A DNA stretch of 64,000 nucleotides from CADCWK01 sp035944555 (GTDB lineage: Bacteria > Chloroflexota > Chloroflexia > Thermomicrobiales > UBA6265), in assembly GCA_035944555.1 (NCBI GenBank), contig DASZAY010000005.1, positions 1 through 64,000 on the forward strand. The letters run 5' to 3'. The translations under genes were made by a program, and so were the position numbers. This document shows, one piece after another, positions 43,516-52,143 of this stretch (position 1 is the stretch's first letter; the number at the start of each line of letters is the position of its first letter). Below the pieces are notes generated by a model, which saw nothing but the letters and a program-made list of their open reading frames with translations, was not told where the DNA came from and did no database searches.

Positions 43516-44056
43516 CGAATCTCCTTCCCGTCACCCGGGCGACGGGTGAGACAACCATGCATCGAACACGAGCGGGATCGACGATGCGGTCGATCCCGGA
43601 GCCAGGTCAATCCGTGTCTTAATAGACCATTGGCGACCACGGCACCGGGCACACGCTGCTCGTTCCGCCTTACCGGTCAGGCCTGCGGAACCGAGATCAA
43701 GCCACGCCAACCGCGCCCTCCCCTGCCGGGAAGGACGAGGATAGGCACGCGAGCGGACAGGAGGCATCCGCAATGGCGGTCCTCCTGAACGGGACGCTCG
43801 GCGACGGGTGGGGCAAGGGAACGGGCTGGCGTGGTGTCAGCCGGGCGGCCCACAGGGCGCGGCGCGGAGGCCGCGGTTCGACGCTGTGACTTGCCAGCAA
43901 CTATCCTGAATGAACTTGCCCACGTCAAGAGGCACCCGTCGGGGGCGATGCCTCCCCGGTTCAATGACCGCTGGTGCGAGGCTTGCACAGGGGGGTCAGA
44001 ACCGGTGGGCATCACGGCGGCGTGATGAAGCTCTCCGAGGTAGCGGAGGAAGCAGG
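43516..44056. other. Divergent control region between the ABC exporter and fakA
   Basis: About 540 bp with no convincing coding frame on either strand; frames that are open here have no ribosome-binding site and nonsensical composition. It contains an inverted repeat at 43574-43597. Confidence 0.5.
43574..43597. promoter_or_regulatory. Perfect inverted repeat upstream of the exporter operon
   Basis: GGGATCGAC (43574-43582) and GTCGATCCC (43589-43597), a perfect 9-bp stem separated by 6 nt, 59 to 82 nt before the exporter start codon. It could be an operator or a leader hairpin. Confidence 0.4.
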
Positions 44057-45796
44057 ATGACGGACGGGCGCGAGTCCCTGAACGGGGTGATACCGGGAAG
44101 CGGTCCGGGAGCCATCGGCGCGGCGCCAGTCGACGCGCGGCCGGATGGTGACCAGTGGACCGGTGCTGGCCTGCTGGCGGCCATCCAGCTGGCTTCAGCG
44201 GATCTCGCCCGTGAGCGCCAGACGGTCAATGCGCTCAACGTCTTCCCGGTCCCCGATGGCGATACCGGCACCAACATGGACCTGACCATGAACGCCGCCA
44301 TCACCGAGGCCGCCCCGCTCGCCGACGACCCGGAGGTCGCGGCGGGCGAGGTCGCCCGCCGCCTTGCTCGCGGCGCGTTGCTGGGCGCCCGGGGTAACTC
44401 CGGCGTGATCCTGTCGCAGATCCTGCGCGGCCTCGCCCAGGGGCTGGAGGGCCGGGCGGTGGTTTCCGCCCGCGATCTGGCCCGGGCACTCGCCTCGGCC
44501 TCGGAGATGGCCTACGGCGCGGTCCTCAAGCCGGTCGAGGGGACGATGCTGACGGTGATCCGTGCCGCCAGCGAGGGGGCGGTCCGGGCCGACGACACCA
44601 TCCCGGACGTCCTGGCCGGCGCTCTCGCCGCGGCGCAGGAGGCCCTGGATCGCACGCCGGAGCAGCTCGACCTGCTCCGGCAGGCCGGCGTGGTCGATGC
44701 CGGCGGGCAGGGTGTGGTGATCCTCATCCGCGGGCTGGAACGCGCCTCCCGCGGAGAAAAGGGCCGGCCACCGGCGATCGACGCCCGCCCGGCCCGGCTC
44801 GATGCCACGTTCGCCGACGCGACTGACGACGCCCACGGCGAGGATGCCTGGGGGTACTGCACGAACTTCGTCGTGCTGGGACAGAACCTGGACGTCGCCC
44901 GGGCCCGCGTCGAGCTGGCCGCGATGGGCAGTTCGGCCGTGATCGTCGGGGACGACACGATCCTCAAGGTCCATATCCATATGGCCAACCCAAGCCAGGC
45001 GCTGGACTACGGGCTCCGGCTCGGGGAACTGACCAATATCCGGATCGACAACATGGAGATCCAGACCCGGGAGCTCCGTGAGCAGCGGGCGGACCGCACT
45101 GCCGGCGAGACCCTGCCCCGGCGACCCTCCGGTGGCATCGGCCGGCAGGTCGTCCTTGCGGTCGCGGCGGGTGCGGGGCTGACCGAGGCACTCCTCTCGA
45201 TGGGCGCCGAGCGGGTGATCGACGGCGGCGAGACGATGAACCCGAGCACGGCCCAGATCCTTGAAGCGATCGAGGCGACGGACGCCGCCGAGGTGATCCT
45301 GCTGCCCAACCACCCGAACGTGATCATGGCGGCCAACCAGGTGCGCGAACTGACCGAGCGCGCCGTCCGCGTCGTCCCGACCCGCTCCGTCACGCAGGGG
45401 ATCGCCGCGCTGAGTTCATACAACGCCGACGGAGGACTGGACGCCAACGCCAAGGCTATGACCGACGCCATGAGCCATGTCCATACCCTCCAGGTCACGC
45501 GGGCTTCCCGGAACGCCGAGATCAATGGCGTGCAGGTCCGGGAGGGACAGGCGATCGTGCTGGTCGATGGTGACCTGACCGGGGCATCGGACGACGCGGC
45601 CGGGCTGGTCCTCGGCACGCTCGGCGACGACCGCTTCGCGGACGTGGAGCTGATCACGGTCTACACCGGTGTAAATGCGACGCCGCAGCACACTGACGGG
45701 CTCCGCGCGCTGCTGGCGGAGCGATTCCCGGACGCCGAGCTGGAGTTCCACGACGGCGGTCAGCCGACCTACTCGTACGTGATCTCGCTGGAGTAG
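44057..45796 (+). CDS. fakA: Fatty acid kinase FakA (DhaL-type ATP-binding domain)
   Basis: 579 residues from ATG 44057 with GCGGAGGA upstream. After a variable N-terminus, the DhaL/DAK2 domain shows LNVFPVPDGDTGTNMDLTM (Mg-ATP binding Asp cluster) and GALLGARGNSGVILSQILRG, then VDAGGQGVVILIRGL. The middle and C-terminal parts (WGYCTNFVVLG; VAAGAGLTEALLSMGAERVIDGGETMNPSTAQILEAI) match the FakA C-terminal domain. FakA phosphorylates fatty acids bound to FakB (DegV) proteins, feeding exogenous or recycled acyl chains into phospholipid synthesis. Two FakB-like genes lie 4-5 kb downstream. It lies alone in its transcript here. Confidence 0.93.
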   Translation: MTDGRESLNGVIPGSGPGAIGAAPVDARPDGDQWTGAGLLAAIQLASADLARERQTVNALNVFPVPDGDTGTNMDLTMNAAITEAAPLADDPEVAAGEVARRLARGALLGARGNSGVILSQILRGLAQGLEGRAVVSARDLARALASASEMAYGAVLKPVEGTMLTVIRAASEGAVRADDTIPDVLAGALAAAQEALDRTPEQLDLLRQAGVVDAGGQGVVILIRGLERASRGEKGRPPAIDARPARLDATFADATDDAHGEDAWGYCTNFVVLGQNLDVARARVELAAMGSSAVIVGDDTILKVHIHMANPSQALDYGLRLGELTNIRIDNMEIQTRELREQRADRTAGETLPRRPSGGIGRQVVLAVAAGAGLTEALLSMGAERVIDGGETMNPSTAQILEAIEATDAAEVILLPNHPNVIMAANQVRELTERAVRVVPTRSVTQGIAALSSYNADGGLDANAKAMTDAMSHVHTLQVTRASRNAEINGVQVREGQAIVLVDGDLTGASDDAAGLVLGTLGDDRFADVELITVYTGVNATPQHTDGLRALLAERFPDAELEFHDGGQPTYSYVISLE

Positions 45797-46055
45797 CGTG
45801 ACACCCGTCCCCGAAATCCGTTGGGACGATGCCTCGTGGTCGCTCCGCTGCGATAGCGGCTTTCTTGGTGAGGAGATAGCGGGTGCTGACTGCCCCCGTG
45901 CTTGTCAGAGCCTGCGCTGATGAACGCCAGAATTCACGTCCTGTGCACAGGCGGTCCGTAGCGGTACCGGCCTGAAGACTTCCCGCCCTTGGCAGGAGTC
46001 CAAGGCTTCTCAGGTCTCCAACGGACCCGGGACAGCTCACGATTCGAGGGTGGAG

Positions 46056-46937
46056 ATGTCCGACGTCACGCGTGCGATCGCAGCTGCGTTATGGGTAGCC
46101 ACATCGCTCGATCTGCCAGCCGACGCCGCGATCGTTCTTCACGACTCGAACAGGTTGACGCTGCGGCTAAGGCCATGTGACGTCATTGCCCGAGTTGTCC
46201 CTGTGGAGCAAACGGCCGCCCAGCTTGAAGTCGAGCTCGTCGGACGGCTCACCGAGATCGGGTGCCCGGTGGGCCCGATGGATCCCCGGGCGGAGCCGCT
46301 CGTGTATGAGCGCGGCGCCTTCGGAGTGACGCTCTGGGACTACTGCGAACCCGTGGCACGTCGCCTGTCACCAGTCGACTTCGCCAGGGCGCTGGAGCGG
46401 TTGCATGCCGGCATGCGCCGGATCGATGTGTCGGTCCCGGGATTCAGGGACCGGATCACGGAAGCGGAAGAGATCATCGCCAACCCGGATCGCTCGCCAG
46501 AGCTTGCTGCTGGAGACCGCACATTCCTCGGCGGCAGGCTGGGACACCTGCGACGAGCGATCGACGACCGGGGTGCCGTGGAGCAGCTGCTCCACGGCGA
46601 GCCCCATCCCGGCAATGTGATCAACTCGAAAGATGGCCCGCTGTTCATCGACCTTGAGACGTGCTGCCATGGACCAATCGAGTTCGATCTCGCCCATGTT
46701 CCCGGGGCGGTCTGCGAGCACTATCCGAACGTTGATCACGGGCTGCTGAACGAGTGCCGACAACTCGTGCTCGCGATGGTGGCAGCGTGGCGCTGGGAGA
46801 TTGGCGACCGGTTTCCGGATGGGAGGCGATCCGGAGAGGCACTCCTGCGTGCGCTCCACGAGGGTCCTCCCTGGCCGACACTTGACGAGATGAACACGCG
46901 ACTGGATGGACTGAAAGAGTCGCCGAAGATCACGTGA
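46056..46937 (+). CDS. Aminoglycoside phosphotransferase-like small-molecule kinase
   Basis: 293 residues from ATG 46056, with GAGGG 5 nt upstream; a GTG at 46050 is also possible. The C-lobe has the APH catalytic loop LLHGEPHPGNVI (H-G-E/D-x-H-x-x-N) and the metal-binding FIDLETCCHGPIEFDLAHV. The N-lobe (ALWVATSLDLPADAAIVLHDSNRLTLRLRPCDVIARV) is reduced. Genes of this family phosphorylate antibiotics, choline, homoserine or other small molecules; the substrate is not visible. Base composition is a bit lower in GC than neighbours, which may suggest acquisition. The 257 bp downstream hold no convincing gene. Confidence 0.8.
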   Translation: MSDVTRAIAAALWVATSLDLPADAAIVLHDSNRLTLRLRPCDVIARVVPVEQTAAQLEVELVGRLTEIGCPVGPMDPRAEPLVYERGAFGVTLWDYCEPVARRLSPVDFARALERLHAGMRRIDVSVPGFRDRITEAEEIIANPDRSPELAAGDRTFLGGRLGHLRRAIDDRGAVEQLLHGEPHPGNVINSKDGPLFIDLETCCHGPIEFDLAHVPGAVCEHYPNVDHGLLNECRQLVLAMVAAWRWEIGDRFPDGRRSGEALLRALHEGPPWPTLDEMNTRLDGLKESPKIT

Positions 46938-47194
46938 AAGCGGCAAGCAACCATACGGCGCAGCCTGAGGAGCTTCAGTCGGCATCGGACGCTTCGATCA
47001 CCCTGCCAACCACGGGGACCAGCGACTCGATCAGCGCCAATTACTCGCGATCGCCCTGCTCCGCCTCCGGTAAGCCGCCAGCAAACACCCGGTATCGCCT
47101 TGAAACGCTGATCGTGCCGGGTCCACTGCCGCATCGAAACCGCCACGGGTCGGCGGCGACCAACCGTTCCGTCGGCCATGGTCGCTGAGCGGCG

Positions 47195-48925
47195 CTATCG
47201 CTTCCGGTTCCGCTTCAATCGCGCCTGCAACTGCTTGAGCGTCAGCGTGTTAAGGACCCGGTCCGGCGGGACCCAGCCGCGCTGGGCCACACCAACACCG
47301 ATGCCGAGGTTGTCGAACCCGGCGATGCTGTGGGCATCGGAATCGATACTGAGCATGCAGCCGGCTGCGATGGCGGCGCGGGCGTGGGTGTCCCGCAGGT
47401 CCATTCGCGCCGGATCGGCATCGATTTCGAGGACGGTCCCGGCGGCGGCGGCGGCCGCATAGATGGCGTCCATGTCGAAGTCACCGCCCGCCCGGCCCCC
47501 GACGATCCGCCCGGTCGGGTGAGCGAGGATGTCGACCAGCGGGTGATTGATGGCCTTGATGGCCCGCTCGGTCAACCTGTCCCGTGGCTGCCCAAGTGAG
47601 CTGTGTACCGCGGCGATTACGAGATCCAGCTCCGCGAGCACGTCGTCATCGAGGTCCAGCCGCCCGTCGGAGCGGACCTCGCACTCGATCCCCTGCAGGA
47701 CGTGGAACGGCGCCAGTTCCTCGTTGACGGCGACGATCTCCGCCTGCTGCTCCCTGAGCCGCCTGCCGTCCAGCCCGTTGGCGACCGCCAGTCCCTTCGA
47801 ATGATCGGTAATCGCCAGCCACTGGTAGCCACGATCACGGGCGGCAAGGGCCATCTCGCGGACCGTCGCCTTGCCGTCCGACCACGTCGTGTGGCAGTGA
47901 AGGTCGCCGCGCAGATTGGCGAGCGCGACGACCTCCGGCAGCCTGCCCTTAAGCGCCAGGTCGACGTCCTCGCCACCGGCCCGCATCGGTGGCGGGATCG
48001 GCTGCAGCCCGAAGAATTGGTAGACGTCATCCTCATCGGCGAACGTCGTCAGGTCGTCGCCCTCCGTGTAGCCGTACTCGCTCAGGCGACCTCCCTTCGC
48101 GATAGCCATATCGCGGATGCGGATGTCGTGATACTTGTCGCCCGTGACGTGGAACAGCAGCGCACCCCAGTGCCGGGGCGGCAGCACCCAGAGATCTGCC
48201 GCGATCCCGCTGACCAGCGCCACGCGACAGCGCGTCGGCCCGCGTGACTCCACGCGCTCGACGGCCGGCAACCGGGTGAACGCATCGACGATCGCCTCCG
48301 GCTCGTCCCAGGCGGCCACGATGTCGAGGTCCCCTACGGTCTCCCGCACGCGCCGGACGCTCCCGGCGGCCTCGATCGTCTCCAGGTCTGGTACCCGCTC
48401 CCGCAGCTGGGCGATCAGATCCTCCACGATGACCAAGGCCTGGCCAAGTGGCATGCGGCCCTTGCCGCCATCGACCAGCGTGCCGAGTCCCTGCGCGATC
48501 CGCTTGCGCTCACCAGCACCGAGGACCGCGTCAGCCCGACCGTCATCCAGCGCGACGCGAAGATCGTTCAGTCCGGCGATCCCGATCTCGGCGTGCAGTC
48601 GCGCCGCCTTCTTGGGTCCGATACCCGGCACGGCGAGCAGGTCGGCGACGCCACGCGGGGTCTTCACTTCGGCGGCAATCAGGGCTTTCATCGTGCCGGT
48701 GTCGAGCAGTTCCTCGATCTTGGACGAGATCGCCTTGCCGACGCCGGGGATCTTCTCCAGCCCGTCGCGCTCGCGGATCTTCGCCAGCGGTTCGGGCAGT
48801 CCCTCGATCGTCTCGCGGGCCCGGCGGTAAGCGCCGACCTTGAACGAGGACTCACCCTGGATCTCGAGCAGGTCGCCGAGCAATTGAAGTTCGCGTGCGA
48901 TCTCGGCGTTGGTCATCGTGGCCAC
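47195..48925 (-). CDS. polX: DNA polymerase/3'-5' exonuclease PolX with PHP domain
   Basis: 576 residues from GTG 48925 (GAGG 6-7 nt upstream); the ATG three codons downstream is an alternative. The N-terminal helix-hairpin-helix domain (NAEIARELQLLGDLLEIQGESSFKVGAYRRARETIEGL) and VPGIGPKKAARLHAEIGI bind DNA. The family X polymerase palm has TVGDLDIVAA with catalytic Asp pairs, and the C-terminal PHP nuclease keeps DLHCHTTWSDG, AITDHSKGLAVANG, EIDADPARMDLRD and SIDSDAHSIAG. PolX fills gaps and has Mn-dependent exonuclease activity in base-excision repair. Full length for the family. Confidence 0.96.
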   Translation of the reverse strand: MATMTNAEIARELQLLGDLLEIQGESSFKVGAYRRARETIEGLPEPLAKIRERDGLEKIPGVGKAISSKIEELLDTGTMKALIAAEVKTPRGVADLLAVPGIGPKKAARLHAEIGIAGLNDLRVALDDGRADAVLGAGERKRIAQGLGTLVDGGKGRMPLGQALVIVEDLIAQLRERVPDLETIEAAGSVRRVRETVGDLDIVAAWDEPEAIVDAFTRLPAVERVESRGPTRCRVALVSGIAADLWVLPPRHWGALLFHVTGDKYHDIRIRDMAIAKGGRLSEYGYTEGDDLTTFADEDDVYQFFGLQPIPPPMRAGGEDVDLALKGRLPEVVALANLRGDLHCHTTWSDGKATVREMALAARDRGYQWLAITDHSKGLAVANGLDGRRLREQQAEIVAVNEELAPFHVLQGIECEVRSDGRLDLDDDVLAELDLVIAAVHSSLGQPRDRLTERAIKAINHPLVDILAHPTGRIVGGRAGGDFDMDAIYAAAAAAGTVLEIDADPARMDLRDTHARAAIAAGCMLSIDSDAHSIAGFDNLGIGVGVAQRGWVPPDRVLNTLTLKQLQARLKRNRKR

Positions 48926-49076
48926 GGCGCACCTCGTGATGGCTGGCGGCGACAGATCATGCGGTTCCCGGCGCAATCCGATGACCGCGACGACCGGTTG
49001 ACATCGCCGGGGCGGCGGCGGAACACTGCGCTGGAGGCCCGGGTCTGGAAGGAATCCCCCCGGAAGGAGTCTACCG

Positions 49077-49598
49077 ATGCCGGTCGTTACCCTGCGCGAT
49101 GTCACCGCCGAAACGTGGGAGGCCGTAGTCGCGCTGGAGGTCCATCCCGAACAGCGGTCGTGGGTCGCCCCGAACCACATCTCACTGCTGCAGGCCCACT
49201 ACGGTCTGGGTGGTGACCTAGCCTTTCTGAAGCTGGTGCCGCTGGCAATCCACGTCGACGACGAACCGGTGGGCCTGGCGATGTACAACACCGGCCCGGC
49301 CCAGGACCGCTACATGATCATGCGGCTGATGATCGATACCCGTCACCAGGGCCGGGGCTACGGCCGGGCCGCACTGTCTCAGCTGCTGGCCCGGTTCCGC
49401 GCCGTCCCGCAGGCGTCCGAAGTGGCCATCAGCATCGAGCGCGGCAATGCCGTCGCGGGCCGGCTCTACTTCTCGGCCGGGTTCATCGAGGTCCCGTCCG
49501 ACGAGTCCGGTGAGCAGATGTTCTGGCAGGGACTCAACCGCCAGCCGGAACCGTGGGAGTCATTCTGGAACCCGGCCGCCAGCCGCCTGGCGAGCTAA
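49077..49598 (+). CDS. GNAT N-acetyltransferase, spermidine/diamine type
   Basis: 173 residues; ATG preceded by GGAAGGAG. The GNAT core shows LMIDTRHQGRGYGRAALSQLLARF (the R/Q-x-x-G-x-G/A acetyl-CoA loop) and SIERGNAVAGRLYFSAGFIEV. The N-terminal VTLRDVTAETWEAVVALEVHPEQRSWVAPNHISLLQAHYG resembles spermidine N1-acetyltransferase-like proteins (PaiA/BltD type) with acceptor unknown. Divergently transcribed from polX by 151 nt. Confidence 0.9.
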   Translation: MPVVTLRDVTAETWEAVVALEVHPEQRSWVAPNHISLLQAHYGLGGDLAFLKLVPLAIHVDDEPVGLAMYNTGPAQDRYMIMRLMIDTRHQGRGYGRAALSQLLARFRAVPQASEVAISIERGNAVAGRLYFSAGFIEVPSDESGEQMFWQGLNRQPEPWESFWNPAASRLAS

Positions 49599-49744
49599 CG
49601 CCATGATCTCCCGCCAGATCCTGCCGACGTCGTGGTGAGGCGGGAGATCATGGTGCCGTGAGCCGCCTGTGCTACGGTTCGCCGAAAGACCCTGAGGTCG
49701 GTCCCAGCGGTCCAACGCCGAAGTACCGGCTGGAGTCATCCCGG

Positions 49745-50599
49745 ATGCCCCGCGTCGCGATCGTCACCGACAGCACCGCCGACCTGCCGCCCGGGCTCGC
49801 CGACGAGCACGGCATCGCGGTCGTCCCCCTGTCGGTCGCATTCGGCGACGACGTCTACCGGGCCGGGATCGACATCGACACCGACCGCTTCCTGGCGCTT
49901 CTCGAGCGGGCTCCCCAGTTGCCGGTCACGTCGCAGCCGTCGCCCGAAGCGTTCGCCAGCCAGTACCGTGCCCTGGCCGCCGACCACGATGCCGTCGTCT
50001 CCATCCACCTGTCCGGCAACCTGAGCGGGACGCTGCAGTCCGCCACGCTGGCCGCCCGCGACGTGGCGGATGAGATCCCGGTCACCGTCGTCGACAGTGG
50101 AACCGTCTCGATGGGACTCGGCATGCTGGCGATCAGTGCCGCCCGGCAGGCACGTGCCGGCGCATCGGCCGATGCCATCGCGGAAGCCGTGACCGATGAG
50201 TCCCGCCGCGTCGAGATCGTATTCATGGTCGACTCGCTGGAATCGCTCCGTCGCGGCGGCCGGATCGGACGGGCGGCGTCACTGCTGGGAACGGTCCTCG
50301 ATCTCAAGCCGACGCTGCGACTGGTCGATGGCGAGATCACGCCGCTGGAGCGGACCCGGACCCGCAAGCGCGCCATCCGCAACATGGTCGACCGGATCCG
50401 GCAGGAACCCGGCATCAGTCGGATCTGCGCCGCTCACACGGGCCGGCCGGCCGATGCCGCCGACCTGCTGAAGCAGTTCGAACTGCTCGTGCCCCGGGAG
50501 GAGATGTACATCGCCGCCATGGGGCCCGTCGTCGCCACCCACGCCGGGCCGGGTGTCATCGGCCTGATTTCCGTCCGGGAGAACCCGACCAATGGTTGA
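49745..50599 (+). CDS. DegV family fatty-acid-binding protein (FakB), first of tandem pair
   Basis: 284 residues; ATG 49745 (the frame is open back to 49658 but without support). Motifs of DegV: VAIVTDSTADLP (carboxylate-binding loop), VVPLSVAFGDDVYRAGID, TSQPSPEAFASQYRAL, VSIHLSGNLSGTLQSA, VDSGTVSMGLGMLA, FMVDSLESLRRGGRIGRAASLLGTVLDLKPTLRLVDG. FakB proteins hold a fatty acid and present it to FakA. Its stop codon overlaps the start of the second DegV gene by 8 nt, so the pair is co-translated. Confidence 0.93.
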   Translation: MPRVAIVTDSTADLPPGLADEHGIAVVPLSVAFGDDVYRAGIDIDTDRFLALLERAPQLPVTSQPSPEAFASQYRALAADHDAVVSIHLSGNLSGTLQSATLAARDVADEIPVTVVDSGTVSMGLGMLAISAARQARAGASADAIAEAVTDESRRVEIVFMVDSLESLRRGGRIGRAASLLGTVLDLKPTLRLVDGEITPLERTRTRKRAIRNMVDRIRQEPGISRICAAHTGRPADAADLLKQFELLVPREEMYIAAMGPVVATHAGPGVIGLISVRENPTNG

Positions 50600-51437
50600 T
50601 CACCCCGTCCGCGTCATCGTCGACTCCACCCTTGATGTCCCCCCTTCCGTCGCCACCGACCTGGGCATCACCGTCGTTCCGCTCCAGGTCCACTTCGGCG
50701 CCGAGTCATTCCTGGACGGCATCGACCTGACCGCCGACGAGTTCGTCCAGCGGCTGCGAGCCAGCGACGCCTTGCCGACCACTTCACAGCCGGTTCCGGC
50801 CCGCTTCGAGGAGGCGTTCCGGTCGGCATTGGATGCCGGCGAGGATGTCGTCTGCCTGACGCTGTCACGGGATCTTTCCGGGACGCACGACAATGCGGCG
50901 GTGGCGGCTCGCACGGTCGATCCCGACCGGATCCGGGTGATCGACACCCGGTCGGTCAGCATCGGTGGCGGGTTCGTCGCGATGGCGGCCGCCCGGCTGG
51001 CCAGGTCAGGCGCCGGGCTGGAAACGGTCGCGGCCCACGCGTCGGAGATGACCGGCCGAACGCACCTGTATGCCGCGCTTGACACGCTGGAGAACCTCCA
51101 CAAGGGCGGGCGGATCGGCCGGGCGTCGATGCTGGTCGGGTCGATCCTGAGCATCAAGCCGATCATCGCCATCCGCGATGGTCACGTCGTCCCGGTCGAG
51201 CGGGTCCGGACATGGCGCAAGGCCTTGACCCGGATGGCCGAGCTGGCCGAGGGGCACGGACCGGCTGATGCGCTTGGCGTGATGCATGTTGGCAACCCGG
51301 ACGATGCCACCACAGTGGCTGCCAGGATCGCATCACTGGAGCCCGATGGCCGGCCCATGGTCGGGCAACTGGGCCCCGTCGTCGCGACCTACGGTGGACC
51401 AGGCCTGATCGGGATCGTGATCGTGACGCGCGCCTGA
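50592..51437 (+). CDS. DegV family fatty-acid-binding protein (FakB), second of tandem pair
   Basis: 281 residues from ATG 50592 overlapping the first DegV gene. Same fold: VRVIVDSTLDVPPS, LQVHFGAESFLDGIDLTADEFVQRL, TSQPVPARFEEAFR, LSRDLSGTHDNAAV, IDTRSVSIGGGFVAMAAARLA, ALDTLENLHKGGRIGRASMLVGSILSIKPIIAIRDG. It differs from the first copy in the ligand pocket, so the two may prefer different acyl chains (saturated versus unsaturated in Staphylococcus FakB1/FakB2); that is inference. Confidence 0.93.
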   Translation: MVDHPVRVIVDSTLDVPPSVATDLGITVVPLQVHFGAESFLDGIDLTADEFVQRLRASDALPTTSQPVPARFEEAFRSALDAGEDVVCLTLSRDLSGTHDNAAVAARTVDPDRIRVIDTRSVSIGGGFVAMAAARLARSGAGLETVAAHASEMTGRTHLYAALDTLENLHKGGRIGRASMLVGSILSIKPIIAIRDGHVVPVERVRTWRKALTRMAELAEGHGPADALGVMHVGNPDDATTVAARIASLEPDGRPMVGQLGPVVATYGGPGLIGIVIVTRA

Positions 51438-51465
51438 CCGGGCGTGACAGTGATTCGGGCTGGCG

Positions 51466-51859
51466 GACGGTCCGGAAGAACGACCGGATCTCCCCGACGA
51501 GCAGATCGCGTGTGTCCATGGCGGCGAAGTGGCCACCGATGTCCAAGTCGCGCCCGTGCGTGATGATGTTGCTCTGCTTGCCGTAGTGGCGGATCACGGC
51601 CTCGTTAGGGAACAAGGCGACGCCGGTCGGAACACCCGCGGGGGTGTCCTCGCCGGACGAGTCGACGTCCGTTCCACTGTCGCCGTTGCCGTCGTCCCAC
51701 TGGGTGCTGGCGTGCTGCCCCTCGGAGCACTGGTTCATCGCAGATGGCACGGCGCCGGTGAACCAGTAGAGGCTGACGTCGATCAACAGGTCATCACGGT
51801 CCATGCCTGCTCAGGCAGTACGGCGTCGGAATCGTCCAGCCGTGGAACTTGTCGACGAT
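51466..51859 (-). pseudogene. Epoxide hydrolase C-terminal fragment, frameshifted
   Basis: The minus strand encodes IVDKFHGWT, a change of frame, then RDDLLIDVSLYWFTGAVPSAMNQ, a low-similarity stretch, and VPTGVALFPNEAVIRHYGKQSNIITHGRDLDIGGHFAAMDTRDLLVGEIRSFFRTV. This is the last third of a bacterial EHN-type epoxide hydrolase (alpha/beta fold; the final His lies in GGHFAAM). The N-terminal two thirds with nucleophile are missing and at least one frameshift occurs near 51805-51830, so it is non-functional. It is joined directly to a sigma-factor fragment. Confidence 0.75.
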
Positions 51860-51982
51860 TCCGGCGATGCGCGCGTACGGGTAGTCGAACGCCTCGCGAA
51901 GGACGTACGCCGCTCGCTCGACGGGCGCGAGATGTCCCATCAGGGCCAGCACGGCGAACCCGAGCGCCTCATCGTTGGCGTT
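51854..51982 (-). pseudogene. ECF sigma factor (SigJ-like) fragment
   Basis: Minus-strand residues NANDEALGFAVLALMGHLAPVERAAYVLREAFDYPYARIAGIV match sigma region 4 start of SigJ-like ECF factors (LSPVERA.F.LREVFDYPYAEIA). No region 2 or complete helix-turn-helix remains. The reading frame continues straight into the epoxide-hydrolase piece (IVDKFHGWT), so two unrelated remnants are fused at about 51855. Confidence 0.65.
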
Positions 51983-52143
51983 CCCGCGACGACTGATGAT
52001 GCCCGAACGACCGGCCATGAAGCCGTCAACTCGGGACGGGGCGCCAGCCAGGCGGCCACGCCGCCCCGCCAGCCAGGCGGCCGCGAGGGGCAGCGGGAAG
52101 ACCCCGCACGGTAGAATGATGGACCGAGCCCGCCCGATCAGCC

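Noticed and set aside
39840..43788. Long plus-strand open frames opposite the two ABC exporter genes
   Set aside because: Shadows of the exporter genes with no family motifs; the minus-strand reading gives full-length, motif-complete transporters.
45797..46049. Possible small gene or leader (either strand) between fakA and the APH-like gene
   Set aside because: No frame here has a ribosome-binding site plus a plausible protein; the minus-strand frame around 45654-46040 is not similar to anything I know and overlaps fakA.
46938..47194. Plus-strand frame of 84 codons whose GTG overlaps the APH-like stop codon
   Set aside because: The GTGA overlap is suggestive, but the product is Ser/Thr/Pro-rich without motif, and the opposite strand is equally open.
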